In this document: positions 53,987-64,000 of the stretch, one piece after another
Layout of the letters: every line of letters starts with the position of its first letter
Position numbering within the stretch: the first letter of the stretch is position 1
Origin: Paenibacillus aurantius
Lineage (GTDB): Bacteria; Bacillota; Bacilli; Paenibacillales; NBRC-103111
DNA: 64,000 nt
Assembly (NCBI RefSeq): GCF_032268605.1
Contig: NZ_CP130318.1
Location: 3,621,001-3,685,000 of the forward strand
Direction: 5' to 3'
Position numbers and translations under genes: made by a program
The notes under the pieces: generated by a model
Seen by the model: the letters and a program-made list of their open reading frames with translations, nothing else
Told to the model about the DNA's origin: nothing
Databases searched by the model: none

Positions 53987-54949
53987 TCAAAGAAGCTTCT
54001 GATAGCGGACGTAACGTTTCCAAGGACGGTAGCCGAGCTTTCCATAAAAGTCTTCATAGGCCGTCGTATCGATCACGGTCTTGCGGATGCCCCGCGCATG
54101 CAGAAAGTGAATCCCTGCCTGGACGATGGCAAGCCCATAGCCGTGTCCCCGATAACGTTCGTCAATTCCTAGCGGCCCAATGCCGCCGAGCTCATCCTCA
54201 AACAAAGGAGACCAATAAATATTTTGGGCCAGGAGAGGGGAATGCGAATCGTTGATCCGGCAGAAGCCAATCATCACCCCCTCCCTCTCCGCGATAACAA
54301 ATTCTCTACCCGTACCGCCGAGTTCCCAATAATGAAGTGTCTGATATGACCATCTTCCCGGAAAACAGCGGGTTAAGAAGGCGTTTAGCTCTCCGGCGTC
54401 CGATTCCTCCGCTAGGCGGAAGGTGACTCCGTTCCCTTCAGGAAGCGGTTCGGGTTCGGCCTTCTCGTCATCCCTATAGAGATCCATAACCTCCGCCTGC
54501 CGAACGTATCCTCTTCTCTCCAACCAGAGCATCGTTTCCGGGTTCGTTTCCGGCACGCCTGGAAACATGCGTCGGTGAAAGTCGTTCCCCAGATGTACTT
54601 GGCGCACCCCGTTATTCAGAAGAGCATCCTCCGCCAGCTCAAGCAGTCGGTTCCCCAGCCCCTGCCGGCGAAACGAACCGGATACCAACAGGGAATGAAT
54701 CCATCCGGATTCCGTTCCGAAATCCAGTCCGTCTTTCTTTTCCCTCCACTGCTTGGAAACGACCAACCCGATGACACGGTTCGAGTCTTCGTCAATGGCC
54801 ACTCTTGTTCCCTCTTCGAGCAGATTGGGATCGCCGAGTACGTTTTGAATCATTAAAGCTTCCCGCATGGGAAAAGAGCTTCCCCACTCTTCGTTCCACA
54901 GCTGAACCAGATCGTCGATCCGATCAGCCGATACCGGCTCCAGTAACAT
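53987..54949 (-). CDS. Tandem GNAT acetyltransferase
   Basis: Protein of 320 residues with two GNAT folds. The first (about 1-155) has the acetyl-CoA loop SFRRQGLGNRLLE; the second (about 170-315) has DERYRGHGYGLAIVQ. Both keep the Q/RxxGxG/A motif, so both could bind acetyl-CoA. It starts 11 nt after the oxidoreductase gene in the sugar-uptake operon. Such positions are typical of N-acetylation of amino sugars, but the substrate cannot be told from sequence. Confidence 0.85.
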   Translation of the reverse strand: MLLEPVSADRIDDLVQLWNEEWGSSFPMREALMIQNVLGDPNLLEEGTRVAIDEDSNRVIGLVVSKQWREKKDGLDFGTESGWIHSLLVSGSFRRQGLGNRLLELAEDALLNNGVRQVHLGNDFHRRMFPGVPETNPETMLWLERRGYVRQAEVMDLYRDDEKAEPEPLPEGNGVTFRLAEESDAGELNAFLTRCFPGRWSYQTLHYWELGGTGREFVIAEREGVMIGFCRINDSHSPLLAQNIYWSPLFEDELGGIGPLGIDERYRGHGYGLAIVQAGIHFLHARGIRKTVIDTTAYEDFYGKLGYRPWKRYVRYQKLL

Positions 54950-54960
54950 GTCCTGCCTCC

Positions 54961-55952
54961 TTAAGAAAGTTTCTCTTGGTCGACATCTTGTTCTTTCCCT
55001 TCTTCACTGGAACGGTACACCGCCTCCACCACCGCTACTACGCTCCGGGAATAGGCCATGGAACATTCCGGCTCTCTTCCCGTACGCATACATTCGAGAA
55101 GCTCCCGGAATTGAAGGACAAACGGTTTGTCCTGAGGAGGTACTTCCACCTGCCGGTACTCGCCCCCCTCGCTAACCCATAGGCCGGTGCCGGTCTGCAA
55201 ACGGATCCTTCCGTTTCTCATCATAAGTTCGGTTTCATGGCGGGGCATCCCCGGGTAACCGACTGCACCATAACCGCCGGGATTCCAGTGGCCGTTTCCA
55301 GGAAGGCCATTCCGGCTCCCTCTACATCGCCTCTGTCCATTCCATGATGGACGGAAGCCTTCACTCGGGTCACCGGAGAGCCGGTCAACCACTGGATTTT
55401 GTCAATGGAATGGGAGCCCAGGTTGGTTAGAATTCCTCCTCCCGCCTTGCTCTTCTCGAAGAACCATCCGGGCCGGTCCGGCCGGTCATACGGAACGTGC
55501 CGTACCTCCTGAATCATGACCAGCTCTCCCAGTTCCCCGCTGTCGACCAAGTCCTTAGCCGCCAGATTCTCCGCAATATAGTGCTGCGTATGGCCTACCA
55601 TGAGTATAGTGCCGCTCTCACGCACAGCCTGGATAATGTCGTCGCATTCCTCCGTGGTAAGGGCCATCGGTTTCTCCAGCAAGATGTGACAGCCCTGCGC
55701 GGCTGCAAACAGAGAAGCTTCTTTGTGCAGAAAATGAGGAAGAGCAATGATGACAAGGTCCGGTCTTTCTTTCTCGATCATGACGCGGTAATCGGTATAA
55801 GCGTTAATCCCGAACTGGGAGGCTAGCTCCGACGCCCTCTCTTCCCGGATTTCGGCTACGGCCACCGGTACCAGCCCTTCTATTTCCTGCATGGCTTCCA
55901 GGTGCCGGACGGCAATGCCGCCTCCTCCCGCTACTACGGCACGGTAAGTCAT
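54961..55952 (-). pseudogene. Gfo/Idh/MocA-family oxidoreductase, split by a 1-base deletion as sequenced
   Basis: NAD(P)-dependent sugar or inositol dehydrogenase family. The first frame (55952-55221) has AVVAGGGGIAVRHLEAM for the dinucleotide, EKPMALT with the family's catalytic Lys region, and the GGGILTNLGSHSIDKIQWL helix with the substrate His. It then ends at MKPNL. The second frame continues with MPRHETELMMRNGRIRLQTG and runs to 54961. Inserting one G in the four-G run (C run 55249-55252) joins them as QSVTRGMPRHETELMM, giving 330 residues, the usual size. It sits in the sugar ABC operon and likely oxidises the imported sugar or its derivative. Confidence 0.85.
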
Positions 55953-55991
55953 TGTTACGCCTCCTAATGTGTGCCGGAGCGATCCGGCAGG

Positions 55992-57524
55992 CTATTTTTG
56001 CTGGGCTTTTTGAGAACGGTCATGAGCCGTTTTGTAAATTTCCGTGATTTTATCCAGCCCAAGCTTCTTCATCTCTTCCACGTATTTCGGCCATTCGTCC
56101 AAACTGCGTTCTCCCAGGATGAACTTGGTAATATTCTCATCGCGTTTCTTCGTGATGGTATCTCCTACCGTGGACAGGATCTCCATCTCTTCCGGCGTAA
56201 ACGCAGGACGAGGCTGCTGCTCGCTGTCGTATTGAGGAGCCTGCTTGTAGGCGGTCTGCAGTTCGGGAGAAGACAGCGAAAGATGGGCATCATAATCGAA
56301 CAGGATATAAGCGCCATCTGTGGACAATCCCGTTTTCTTCCGTAGGTCGGCTACATCCGCATACTTCTCAATAAACTGTTTCTTCCCGTTCACCGTCTGA
56401 TAGGTCGTACCCTCTTTGCCCCAGCTGACCAGGTTCCGTCCTTCTTCGGTATAGAAGAAATCAAAGAACTTCATGACGTCCTTGATCTTCTTCGAGGTAG
56501 ACGACACCATAAAGCCCGCCTCGACATATTGCGTATACGCATTTTTACGCGGCCCTCCGCTCCAACCGGCAGGGGTAGCCATGAAAGCCAGATTGAACGC
56601 CGGATTGTCCTTGCGCAGGGCTGAGTTGAAGAAATCGATCCGGCCGATATAGTCCACGGTCACGAACGCACGGTCGGTTGACATGAGATCCTGCCACACC
56701 TTGGTATCCACCGAAAGAAAGTCAGGCGGAATCAAGCCCTCTTTGTAAAATTTGTTTAAGTACTCGATCAGCTTCTTGTAATTGTCCTCGACAGGACCGT
56801 AGCGCCAAGTTTTCTGCTCGAAACTGTAGTACATGTCATGCCCGGTCTGGAAGGCGGGGGCAAAATTTCGGATGTACTGAAGACCCGAACGGAAAGACAA
56901 GGGATAGCTCTTAGGGTAGGCTTCTTTGATTTTCTTAAGGGAGGCATACAAATCGTCCCACGTTTGGGGCTCGCTAAGGCCAAGCTTCTTAAACACATCC
57001 TCGCGGTACATCCAGTTCATCCGATTGGTTTCCCCGATCCCCTGATTGGGGAATAAGTACATCTTCCCATCGGAAGAGAGGGCATTTTGGGTTTCGGTCG
57101 GATGCTCGCTCATCCACTTTTTGAAATTCGGCATATCCTTGGCATAGTCCAAAATATTAACCAAGGCCCCCTGCTGGCCGTATTTGTCGGCTAGCCCTTT
57201 GCTAAGGGTAAACATAAGATCCGGCAAATTACCCGAAGCCACCGTTACGCTTAGAGCATCCTCAATTTTACCGGACGGGACTTGAACATCCAGGGTTACC
57301 CCCGTTTTTTCCTTGAAAAGCTTCCAAACCAGAGCATCTTTGTTGTACGGCCAACTCGGGTGGGAGTTATCCAGAAACGTGAAGGTCTGCTCCTTAACCG
57401 CAGTCGCTCCCTCTCCCCCAGGCGTAGGCGTAGCCGCTGCACGGTCATCCCCCTTGCTGGAGCACCCGGCAAACGTGGTTACTATCATCCCTGCTGCGAT
57501 AAATATCGGCAATCCTTTTCTCAT
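55992..57524 (-). CDS. Extracellular solute-binding lipoprotein, family 1 (LplA-like)
   Basis: Sugar-binding component of a carbohydrate ABC importer. The 510-residue protein has a lipoprotein signal ending FAGC (Cys about 20), a low-complexity linker (about 22-45), and a family 1 solute-binding fold with IEDALSVTVASGNLPDLMF and TLSKGLADKYGQQGALV. It belongs to the long LplA-type group common in Paenibacillaceae and associated with complex oligosaccharide uptake. It follows two permease genes, with no ATPase in the cluster; such systems share the MsmX-type ATPase encoded elsewhere. Sugar specificity is unknown. Confidence 0.92.
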   Translation of the reverse strand: MRKGLPIFIAAGMIVTTFAGCSSKGDDRAAATPTPGGEGATAVKEQTFTFLDNSHPSWPYNKDALVWKLFKEKTGVTLDVQVPSGKIEDALSVTVASGNLPDLMFTLSKGLADKYGQQGALVNILDYAKDMPNFKKWMSEHPTETQNALSSDGKMYLFPNQGIGETNRMNWMYREDVFKKLGLSEPQTWDDLYASLKKIKEAYPKSYPLSFRSGLQYIRNFAPAFQTGHDMYYSFEQKTWRYGPVEDNYKKLIEYLNKFYKEGLIPPDFLSVDTKVWQDLMSTDRAFVTVDYIGRIDFFNSALRKDNPAFNLAFMATPAGWSGGPRKNAYTQYVEAGFMVSSTSKKIKDVMKFFDFFYTEEGRNLVSWGKEGTTYQTVNGKKQFIEKYADVADLRKKTGLSTDGAYILFDYDAHLSLSSPELQTAYKQAPQYDSEQQPRPAFTPEEMEILSTVGDTITKKRDENITKFILGERSLDEWPKYVEEMKKLGLDKITEIYKTAHDRSQKAQQK

Positions 57525-57579
57525 GACCTCATTCTCCCTTTATATGGTATGTCTAACGGATACCTATATCAAGCGCTTA

Positions 57580-58446
57580 CTAGCCTTTCACAGAGCCGAT
57601 CATGGCGCCTTTAACGAAATATTTTTGAAGGAATGGATAAACCAGTAGAATCGGCAGGGTGGATACCACAATCGTAGCAAACTTAAGCGAATCGTCTACC
57701 ACCAGGTTATCCCCTCCTACACTGGAAACGTCGGAAGAAGTAATCTGGCCCTGCAGGACAATATTGCGGAGAACCACTTGAAGCGGGAACCTATCCTGGT
57801 CGCGTAAATACAGGAGGGCGGAAGTAAAGTTGTTCCATATGCCAACCGCGTAGAAAAGGCCGATGGTCGCCAGAACCGCTGTGGATAGAGGCAGTACCAG
57901 CCGAAAAAAGATTCCTATGTCGTTGAGCCCATCCAGTTTGCCCGATTCCTCTATCTCCTTAGGCATCGCGCTGAAGAAGGTCCTCATGACGATCAAATTC
58001 CACGTGCTTATGGCGGTTGGCAGGACCATTGCCCAAATCGTATCGATCAATCCATAGCTTTTGACGACGAGAAAGGTAGGAATCATTCCCCCACTGAAGA
58101 ACATGGTGAAGACAATCAGGAGTGTGAAGGTTTTGTGCAGGGGCATCTCTTTTTTGGAGATAGCGAAAGCACCGGCTGACGTGATGAGCAGAGAAACCGT
58201 TGTTCCCAGGGCGACATAGAGGATCGTGTTCAAATAGCTCGTGGTGATCCGGGGATCATTCAAGACCAGCCGGTACATTTTCAGATTAAAGCCTTTCGGC
58301 CAAAGACTGACTTCCCCTTTCAGAACATAAACGTCCTTGCTTAAGGAAACGGCAATCATATACACAAAAGGCAGAAGAGTCGCCGCCACGACACCGAGCA
58401 GCAGGATTCCAATGATAAGATCCGTCCCATTCCATTTGGCTTTCAT
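57580..58446 (-). CDS. Carbohydrate ABC transporter permease (YtcP/LplC-like)
   Basis: Inner-membrane permease of 288 residues with six helices (about 13-35, 75-97, 108-130, 142-160, 185-210, 255-275) and the EAA-type loop KEIEESGKLDGLNDIGIFFRLVLPL that contacts the ATPase. The frame ends in the family pattern KYFVKGAMIGSVKG. It lies 15 nt after the first permease and 55 nt before the solute-binding gene, forming a classical LplB-YtcP-LplA order. The ATPase is probably supplied in trans. Confidence 0.93.
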   Translation of the reverse strand: MKAKWNGTDLIIGILLLGVVAATLLPFVYMIAVSLSKDVYVLKGEVSLWPKGFNLKMYRLVLNDPRITTSYLNTILYVALGTTVSLLITSAGAFAISKKEMPLHKTFTLLIVFTMFFSGGMIPTFLVVKSYGLIDTIWAMVLPTAISTWNLIVMRTFFSAMPKEIEESGKLDGLNDIGIFFRLVLPLSTAVLATIGLFYAVGIWNNFTSALLYLRDQDRFPLQVVLRNIVLQGQITSSDVSSVGGDNLVVDDSLKFATIVVSTLPILLVYPFLQKYFVKGAMIGSVKG

Positions 58447-58461
58447 CTTGCTCCCCCCCCT

Positions 58462-59460
58462 TTACCATAAACTGGTATCCCCGACTTTTCGGCTTATCCA
58501 GTTGGCGGAATAGATAAACACCAGGCTGACGATCCCCGTAAATAAATCGATAGCCGTCGCGTAGCTGTAATTGCCCTGGCCGATCCCTGTCCGGTATACA
58601 TAGGTACTGATGATATCCGCCGTTTCATAAACGGCCGGGTTATACAGCAGGAACACCTTCTCGAACCCGATATCCAGAACGTGCCCGACGTTAAGAATAA
58701 GAAGAATGACGATGGCCGGTGTGATGCCGGGTAGAGTAACATGAACGATTTTCTTCCACCTGCCCGCCCCATCCATTTCGCTGGCCTCATACAGCTGGGG
58801 ATCAATGGAGGTCAGGGCGGCCAAATAGATAATGGTTTCCCAGCCGACATGCTGCCAAATTTCCGAGAGCACATACACCGGGCGGAACAAGTCAGGCTTG
58901 ACCATAAAATTGATCGGATCGAGTCCGAAGGCTTGGAGCATGTGATTAACCACTCCGCTGGACGGCGAGAGAAAGAGGATGACCATGCCCGCCACCACCA
59001 CATTGGAGATGAAATGAGGCAGGTAACTGACCGTCTGAACGAATCGTTTAAAGAAAGCATTCTTCACTTCATTCATCAGAATGGCCAGAACAATGGGAGC
59101 CGGAAAGCCGAAAACCAGCTTATACAGCCCAAGCAGGAAAGTGTTTTTAATCAAGAGGAAAGAATCGGGATTGTTAAGAAACAAGCGGTAATATTTGAGT
59201 CCCACCCAATCGCTTGCCCATATCCCTTTAAACAAGTTGTAATTCTTGAAAGAAATCATAAGGCCGAACATGGGAGCATACTTGAACATCAGATAGTAAA
59301 GGAGGGTTGGCAGGAAGAGCAGAAGCAGGTATTTGCCTTTGTTCCATCTTTGAAGAGGGGAAGACCGTACCGAGCGTTTGACGGCTGAGGATACGGAGGG
59401 CTGGGCGGCCGCGGTTATTTCATTCAAGGGCATAACCTCCGTGGTTTGGGATGAGGACAT
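58462..59460 (-). CDS. Carbohydrate ABC transporter permease (LplB-like)
   Basis: First permease of the sugar-uptake operon, 332 residues. A variable cytoplasmic head (1-45) precedes six transmembrane helices (about 48-325). The EAA loop reads YEASEMDGAGRWKKIVHVTLPG, and YAPMFGLMISFKNYNLFKGI is typical of the LplB group. It is the first gene of the operon and is divergent from the AraC regulator, with a 160-nt shared spacer containing an extended -10 for the regulator. Confidence 0.93.
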   Translation of the reverse strand: MSSSQTTEVMPLNEITAAAQPSVSSAVKRSVRSSPLQRWNKGKYLLLLFLPTLLYYLMFKYAPMFGLMISFKNYNLFKGIWASDWVGLKYYRLFLNNPDSFLLIKNTFLLGLYKLVFGFPAPIVLAILMNEVKNAFFKRFVQTVSYLPHFISNVVVAGMVILFLSPSSGVVNHMLQAFGLDPINFMVKPDLFRPVYVLSEIWQHVGWETIIYLAALTSIDPQLYEASEMDGAGRWKKIVHVTLPGITPAIVILLILNVGHVLDIGFEKVFLLYNPAVYETADIISTYVYRTGIGQGNYSYATAIDLFTGIVSLVFIYSANWISRKVGDTSLW

Positions 59461-59579
59461 CTTAGCATGGAAAAATCCGTTAAAGCTATGATGAGTCCAT
59501 CGGAAGCTTTGCTTATTTTCGAAAACCTATAAAAAGGAGAAGAATCGATAAAAGTAAGAAGAGCCCTTTTCTTCCTGCA

Positions 59580-59588
59580 TGGTATACT
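59580..59588 (+). promoter_or_regulatory. Extended -10 element upstream of the AraC regulator
   Basis: TGGTATACT (TGn extension with TATACT, 59580-59588) lies 33 nt before the AraC-type start codon. No good -35 is visible at 17 nt, which is usual for extended -10 promoters. Confidence 0.4.
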
Positions 59589-59620
59589 TAAGCTACCTAT
59601 GCTAATGGGAAGGGGCTTCT

Positions 59621-61887
59621 ATGACCGCCAAACGAATCCACCTTAAAAACCACGGAGGCTCGCTTTTTTATCGGCTGCTCGCCAGCTTTGTCGCCATCAT
59701 TACGCTCCTGGTGTCTCTGCACCTGATTACCTACTCCTTTTTTCGCAGCAGCATCAAAGAGGAGATTATCCATAACAGCAGCCTGAATTTGAACTCCACC
59801 GTGACCAATTATGAGAAGCATATCAAGTTGATCAAAGGCTTCCTGATCGGCTTGTCCGTTAATGACCGAACGGAGGTATTGAAGAGAAGCACCCAACACT
59901 TTAACTATAGCCTGGCCAGCCAGCAGCAGCTCGAGCTTCAAAGAACCATGAACAACTCCCTTCTCTTCCTTCAAGATGTGGCGCTTTATTTTGCGGACAT
60001 TCAATATGTAATCGATCAATTCGGAACGCGTGAAGCGAAAACCATGTTCACCAAGCTTTACCAGTCTGACTTTTACCCGGAGTCTTTTTGGCAAGAGGAG
60101 TTGAAACGTTCGTTTACCTTCCGGCTGTACCCAGCCGCGGATTATAAGGAGACGAATGCTTTTTATACGACCTTCCTAGGCAGACTCATGCCGATCATCG
60201 TGAAACAGCCTTCCAATCCCCAGTTCGGGATCATAGGATTTTTGGACAGCGACAGACTTTACGAGCAGTTTCATCCTGTCAAAACGAACGGACTCTTTTA
60301 TATCCTTGATGAGTCCGGTTCCCTGCTTTATTCCTCGAATGGAACCCTTATTCCGGACAACTATCCCACCGGTTCGCCTGATCCCGGGTACTTCTTGCTG
60401 GATAACAATTATTACTTTACGGAGAAAGGGCCGGAGACGGGCTATACCTATATCAGTGTCGTTCCTTTTGCCGACATCTCCCACAAAATCCTCCGCCTTA
60501 ATGTCATCACCATAACCGTTCTTCTGGCCTCTCTTTTTGTCGGCGTAGCCGTTTCTGTTTTCTTCTCGACCCGATTTCATAATCCCATCCTGGCTATCCT
60601 GCAATCCATTCAGTCGATGCATCCGACTCCTCCCCTTCCGAAGCAGAGTCCGATCAAAGAATATAATCTGATCAGCGAGAAGCTTCAGGAGCTGTTTCTG
60701 GCGAATGAACATATTCACAAGGACCTTCATACCAAAAACTCTTTGCTTCAGCAATACTCGTACCTGTCCAAAACCAAAAGGATCCACCCCGGATTTCCGG
60801 ACAAAGCCATCCCGGTTGATTCCACCAAGCCATTCCAGCTAATCTTGTATGACCTGAAATATAAAGAAAGATTCGTCTCGGAGATGGGGATGGATCAAAG
60901 CCGTGCTTCTAATTACATCATGGAATTTATCAGCTCCTTGTTTTCCCAGTGCAGTGATTCTCTAACCTTCCAAATCGAAAAGGATCAAATCATCACTTTG
61001 GTGTTCGGGGAAGATCAGGATCGGCCCGAATTAACGGCCATCCTTGATAAGGTCGAACGGATCTTGAGGCTCGATGTCCAGTATTGTGACGTTACCATTG
61101 CCGTGAGCCCAACCAAATATGATCCCTTGGAGCTTAATCCCGCTTTTGAACATGCTCAAGATTTGTTAACCTACCGAAAGCTTGGGGAAGGGGTACAGGT
61201 TATTAACAGTCAGGAGGAGCAGCTGTCCGTTATTTGGCTGTCTGCTTCCGAAGAAAAAGAGTTCGCCGCCAATCTGGTCTCCGGCAATCTCTCTTTTGTT
61301 ATCCCTTTTGTTAATCGTATCCTGGAGAGGGCTGCCAAAAAGCAAGCCACCCTCACGCAGATCTATGACCTCTCTCTCGAAATGACTAACCTGGTTATCA
61401 AAACGATGTATTCCATGAGCATTCCCCTTCCCCATCTGGAAAAAAACGCACCCCCGGCAAGCTTCTTAAGGAGTGCCGTACTTTAGAGCAGTTCATGGCC
61501 TTTTTTCAGGATTTCCTTACCCAGTCGGCTGCCTTGTTCCAGCATAAAAAGGCGGAGAGTGACCACATCACGAGCTTTGTGTTCGATTATGTGAACCGAC
61601 ATTTTGGGAGTGATTTGTCCCTCGACATCGTGTCGGCCAAATTGAACATCACCGGCGCTTATCTATCCACCTATTTCAAAGAAAAAACCGGGACAACCTT
61701 CACCGATTATATAAACAGTGTCCGCATGTCCAAGGCAATGGAGCTCTTAAAGGACACCGATCTTAAGATCCAGGATATCGCTCAGCTTGTCGGGTATTAC
61801 AATGTTGCCTCCTTCAACCGGGTCTTCAAAAAGCATTCCGGCCTCACCCCCAGCGAATTCCGCCGGACCGGTTCCTCGACCGATTAG
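59621..61887 (+). pseudogene. Membrane-bound AraC-family regulator (YesN/YtdP-like), split by a 1-base deletion as sequenced
   Basis: Regulator of the divergent sugar-uptake operon. The first frame (59621-61486) has a transmembrane helix (about 20-42), an extracytoplasmic sensor (about 45-295), a second helix (about 300-325) and a helical cytoplasmic region, then ends ASFLRSAVL. The next frame continues KLLKECRTLEQFMAFFQ and the AraC DNA-binding domain with two helix-turn-helix units (LSLDIVSAKLNITGAYLSTYFK and IQDIAQLVGYYNVASFNRVFKKHSG). Adding one base in A7 (61440-61446) or C5 (61451-61455) restores 755 residues, the normal size of this family. Start: GAAGGGG 5 nt before the ATG. Confidence 0.9.
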
Positions 61888-61918
61888 ACTGGGATGTGGC
61901 GAAGGGAATACAGTCTAA
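61884..61918 (+). other. Inverted repeat at the end of the AraC gene
   Basis: Perfect 8-bp arms TTAGACTG (61884-61891) and CAGTCTAA (61911-61918) flank a 19-nt loop and overlap the AraC stop codon. There is no T-run, so it is at best a weak terminator or an mRNA 3' end structure. It faces the three terminators of the rRNA operon. Confidence 0.4.
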
Positions 61919-61937
61919 TCACCCTTCGCTGGAACAG

Positions 61938-61971
61938 CAAAAAGCCTCCCTGGCTTTCGCCAGAGAGGCTT
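61938..61971 (-). terminator. rRNA operon terminator 3 (distal)
   Basis: Stem AAGCCTCCCTGG (61942-61953) with CCAGAGAGGCTT (61960-61971), a wobble-rich 12-bp pairing, and a T-rich tail on the minus strand. Confidence 0.75.
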
Positions 61972-62037
61972 CGGTTCGCTTGGCAACTACCCTCCTCAAG
62001 ACGGCTCCGCCGTGGTCTAAGCACCCTTCGCTGGAAC

Positions 62038-62074
62038 AGCAAAAAAGCCTCCCTGGCTTTAACCAGAGAGGCTT
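62038..62074 (-). terminator. rRNA operon terminator 2 (middle)
   Basis: Stem 62045-62056 with 62063-62074, 6-nt loop, six-T tail on the minus strand (62041-62046). Near-identical to the distal copy. Confidence 0.8.
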
Positions 62075-62144
62075 CGGTTCGCTTGGCAACTACCCTCCTC
62101 AAGACGGGCTCCGCCGTGGTCTAAGCACCCTCTTCGCTGGAATA

Positions 62145-62180
62145 ACAAAAAAGCCTCTCTGACTTTCACCAGAGAGGCTT
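62145..62180 (-). terminator. rRNA operon terminator 1 (next to 5S)
   Basis: Stem AAGCCTCTCTG (62151-62161) with CAGAGAGGCTT (62170-62180), six-T tail on the minus strand. It starts 8 nt after the 5S rRNA 3' end and has a perfect stem, unlike the two distal copies. Confidence 0.88.
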
Positions 62181-62187
62181 CATTTCG

Positions 62188-62303
62188 CTTGGCAACGTCC
62201 TACTCTCCCAAGATCCTGCGATCTAAGTACCATTGGCGCTGGAGGGCTTAACGGTCGTGTTCGAGATGGGAACGCGTGGTTCCCCTCCGCCATCATCACC
62301 AAA
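62188..62303 (-). rRNA. rrf: 5S ribosomal RNA
   Basis: 116-nt gene matching Firmicutes 5S rRNA. The 5' end TTTGGTGATGATGGCGGAGG pairs with a 3' end reading CCTACTC-style complement (CTTGGCAACGTCC on the plus strand). The conserved loop segments CCCATCTCGAACACG and GGTACTTAGATCGC-like parts are present. It is the last gene of the rRNA operon. Confidence 0.95.
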
Positions 62304-62440
62304 CGTCAGGGTTTGCACCCTGAAAACTGGAATCGAAGCTTACGTTGTTTCATCCTTTACGCTCCCCTACTTCGTGCTCTCGGGGTCCCCGAAAAGTAAT
62401 CGGAATCACCTTCGCAGCCTCTGCTTCACTTTTTGGGGTG
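62304..62440 (-). other. 23S-5S internal transcribed spacer
   Basis: A 137-nt spacer without a tRNA. It contains the common Bacilli segment TTTTCAGGGTGCAAACCCTGA-like repeat (CAGGGTTTGCACCCTG on the plus strand) and a TCGGGG-T-CCCCGA hairpin, probable processing structures for the ends of 23S and 5S rRNA. Confidence 0.8.

Positions 62441-64000
<1,560 letters not shown>

Larger units (their letters stand above)
61920..62229. repeat. Tandem array of about 103-nt units: degenerate 5S 3' half plus terminator hairpin
   Basis: The motif CACCCTTCGCTGGAA starts units at 61920, 62022 and 62126 (102-104 nt apart), and the matching stretch of the real 5S gene (TACCATTGGCGCTGG) lies at 62228, continuing the same period. 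Each unit holds a terminator hairpin followed (on the plus strand) by CGCTTGGCAAC and further bases alignable to the 3' half of 5S rRNA. The array looks like repeated tandem duplication of the 5S-end-plus-terminator segment. Confidence 0.75.

Noticed and set aside
61894..62162. Overlapping short frames in the repeat after the AraC gene
   Set aside because: The stretch is a terminator/5S-relic array; the frames repeat with the array and encode no plausible protein.

Overview
The window looks like chromosome of an endospore-forming, Paenibacillaceae-type Firmicute (Paenibacillus or a close relative). This is inferred from strong AGGAGG ribosome sites, moderately high G+C, a GerM-type spore protein, a YteA-type zinc-finger protein, a tandem dynamin of the Bacillus DynA kind, a glgB-C-D-A operon with the Bacilli-specific GlgD subunit, and a Firmicutes-type LexA box. 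No phage, transposon or CRISPR was seen. Most genes lie on the minus strand.

Layout. 1-8 kb: a secreted protein cut by the window edge, a YknXYZ/MacB-like efflux set (permease, ATPase, membrane-fusion protein, lipoprotein), its likely two-component system and a DUF309 protein. 8-18 kb: a Tim44-like membrane protein with a DUF2653 partner, the SelO AMPylase, an ECF41 sigma factor overlapping an FAD oxidoreductase, DUF2935 and VOC proteins, a YteA-like protein, and a MASE4-PAS-GGDEF cyclase. 18-24 kb: glycogen synthesis operon glgBCDA with a readable promoter. 24-28.8 kb: a GH26-like secreted protein, an rRNA-type methyltransferase and pseudouridine synthase pair, and a MarR regulator. 28.8-36 kb: topoisomerase IV (parE-parC, with a LexA box upstream) and an SGNH hydrolase/ABC-2 cassette. 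36-40 kb: a heterodimeric ABC exporter. 40-47 kb: tandem dynamin, endonuclease III, GerM-like lipoprotein and cell-wall amidase. 47-52.6 kb: leuCD with a divergent LysR regulator, and a divergent mtnU/mtnE-like pair from methionine salvage. 52.7-61.9 kb: a secreted lectin-like protein and a sugar ABC uptake cluster with a divergent AraC membrane regulator. 61.9-64 kb: the 3' end of an rRNA operon on the minus strand (23S partial, 5S, then an unusual array of three terminators).

Two things stand out. First, five genes (parC, an ABC ATPase, its permease, a Gfo/Idh oxidoreductase and the AraC regulator) are split by single-base deletions that all fall at short homopolymers; six deletions and no insertions, one of them in an essential gene, point to consensus errors in the sequence rather than gene decay. 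Second, the stretch after the 5S gene is a roughly 103-nt tandem repeat in which each unit joins a strong terminator hairpin to a degenerate copy of the 3' half of 5S rRNA. I found no clearly new multi-gene defence or metabolic system. The most interesting regulatory candidates are the LexA box before parE, an 11-bp-phased triple repeat followed by a terminator ahead of the efflux operon, and the ECF41 sigma/oxidoreductase pair.
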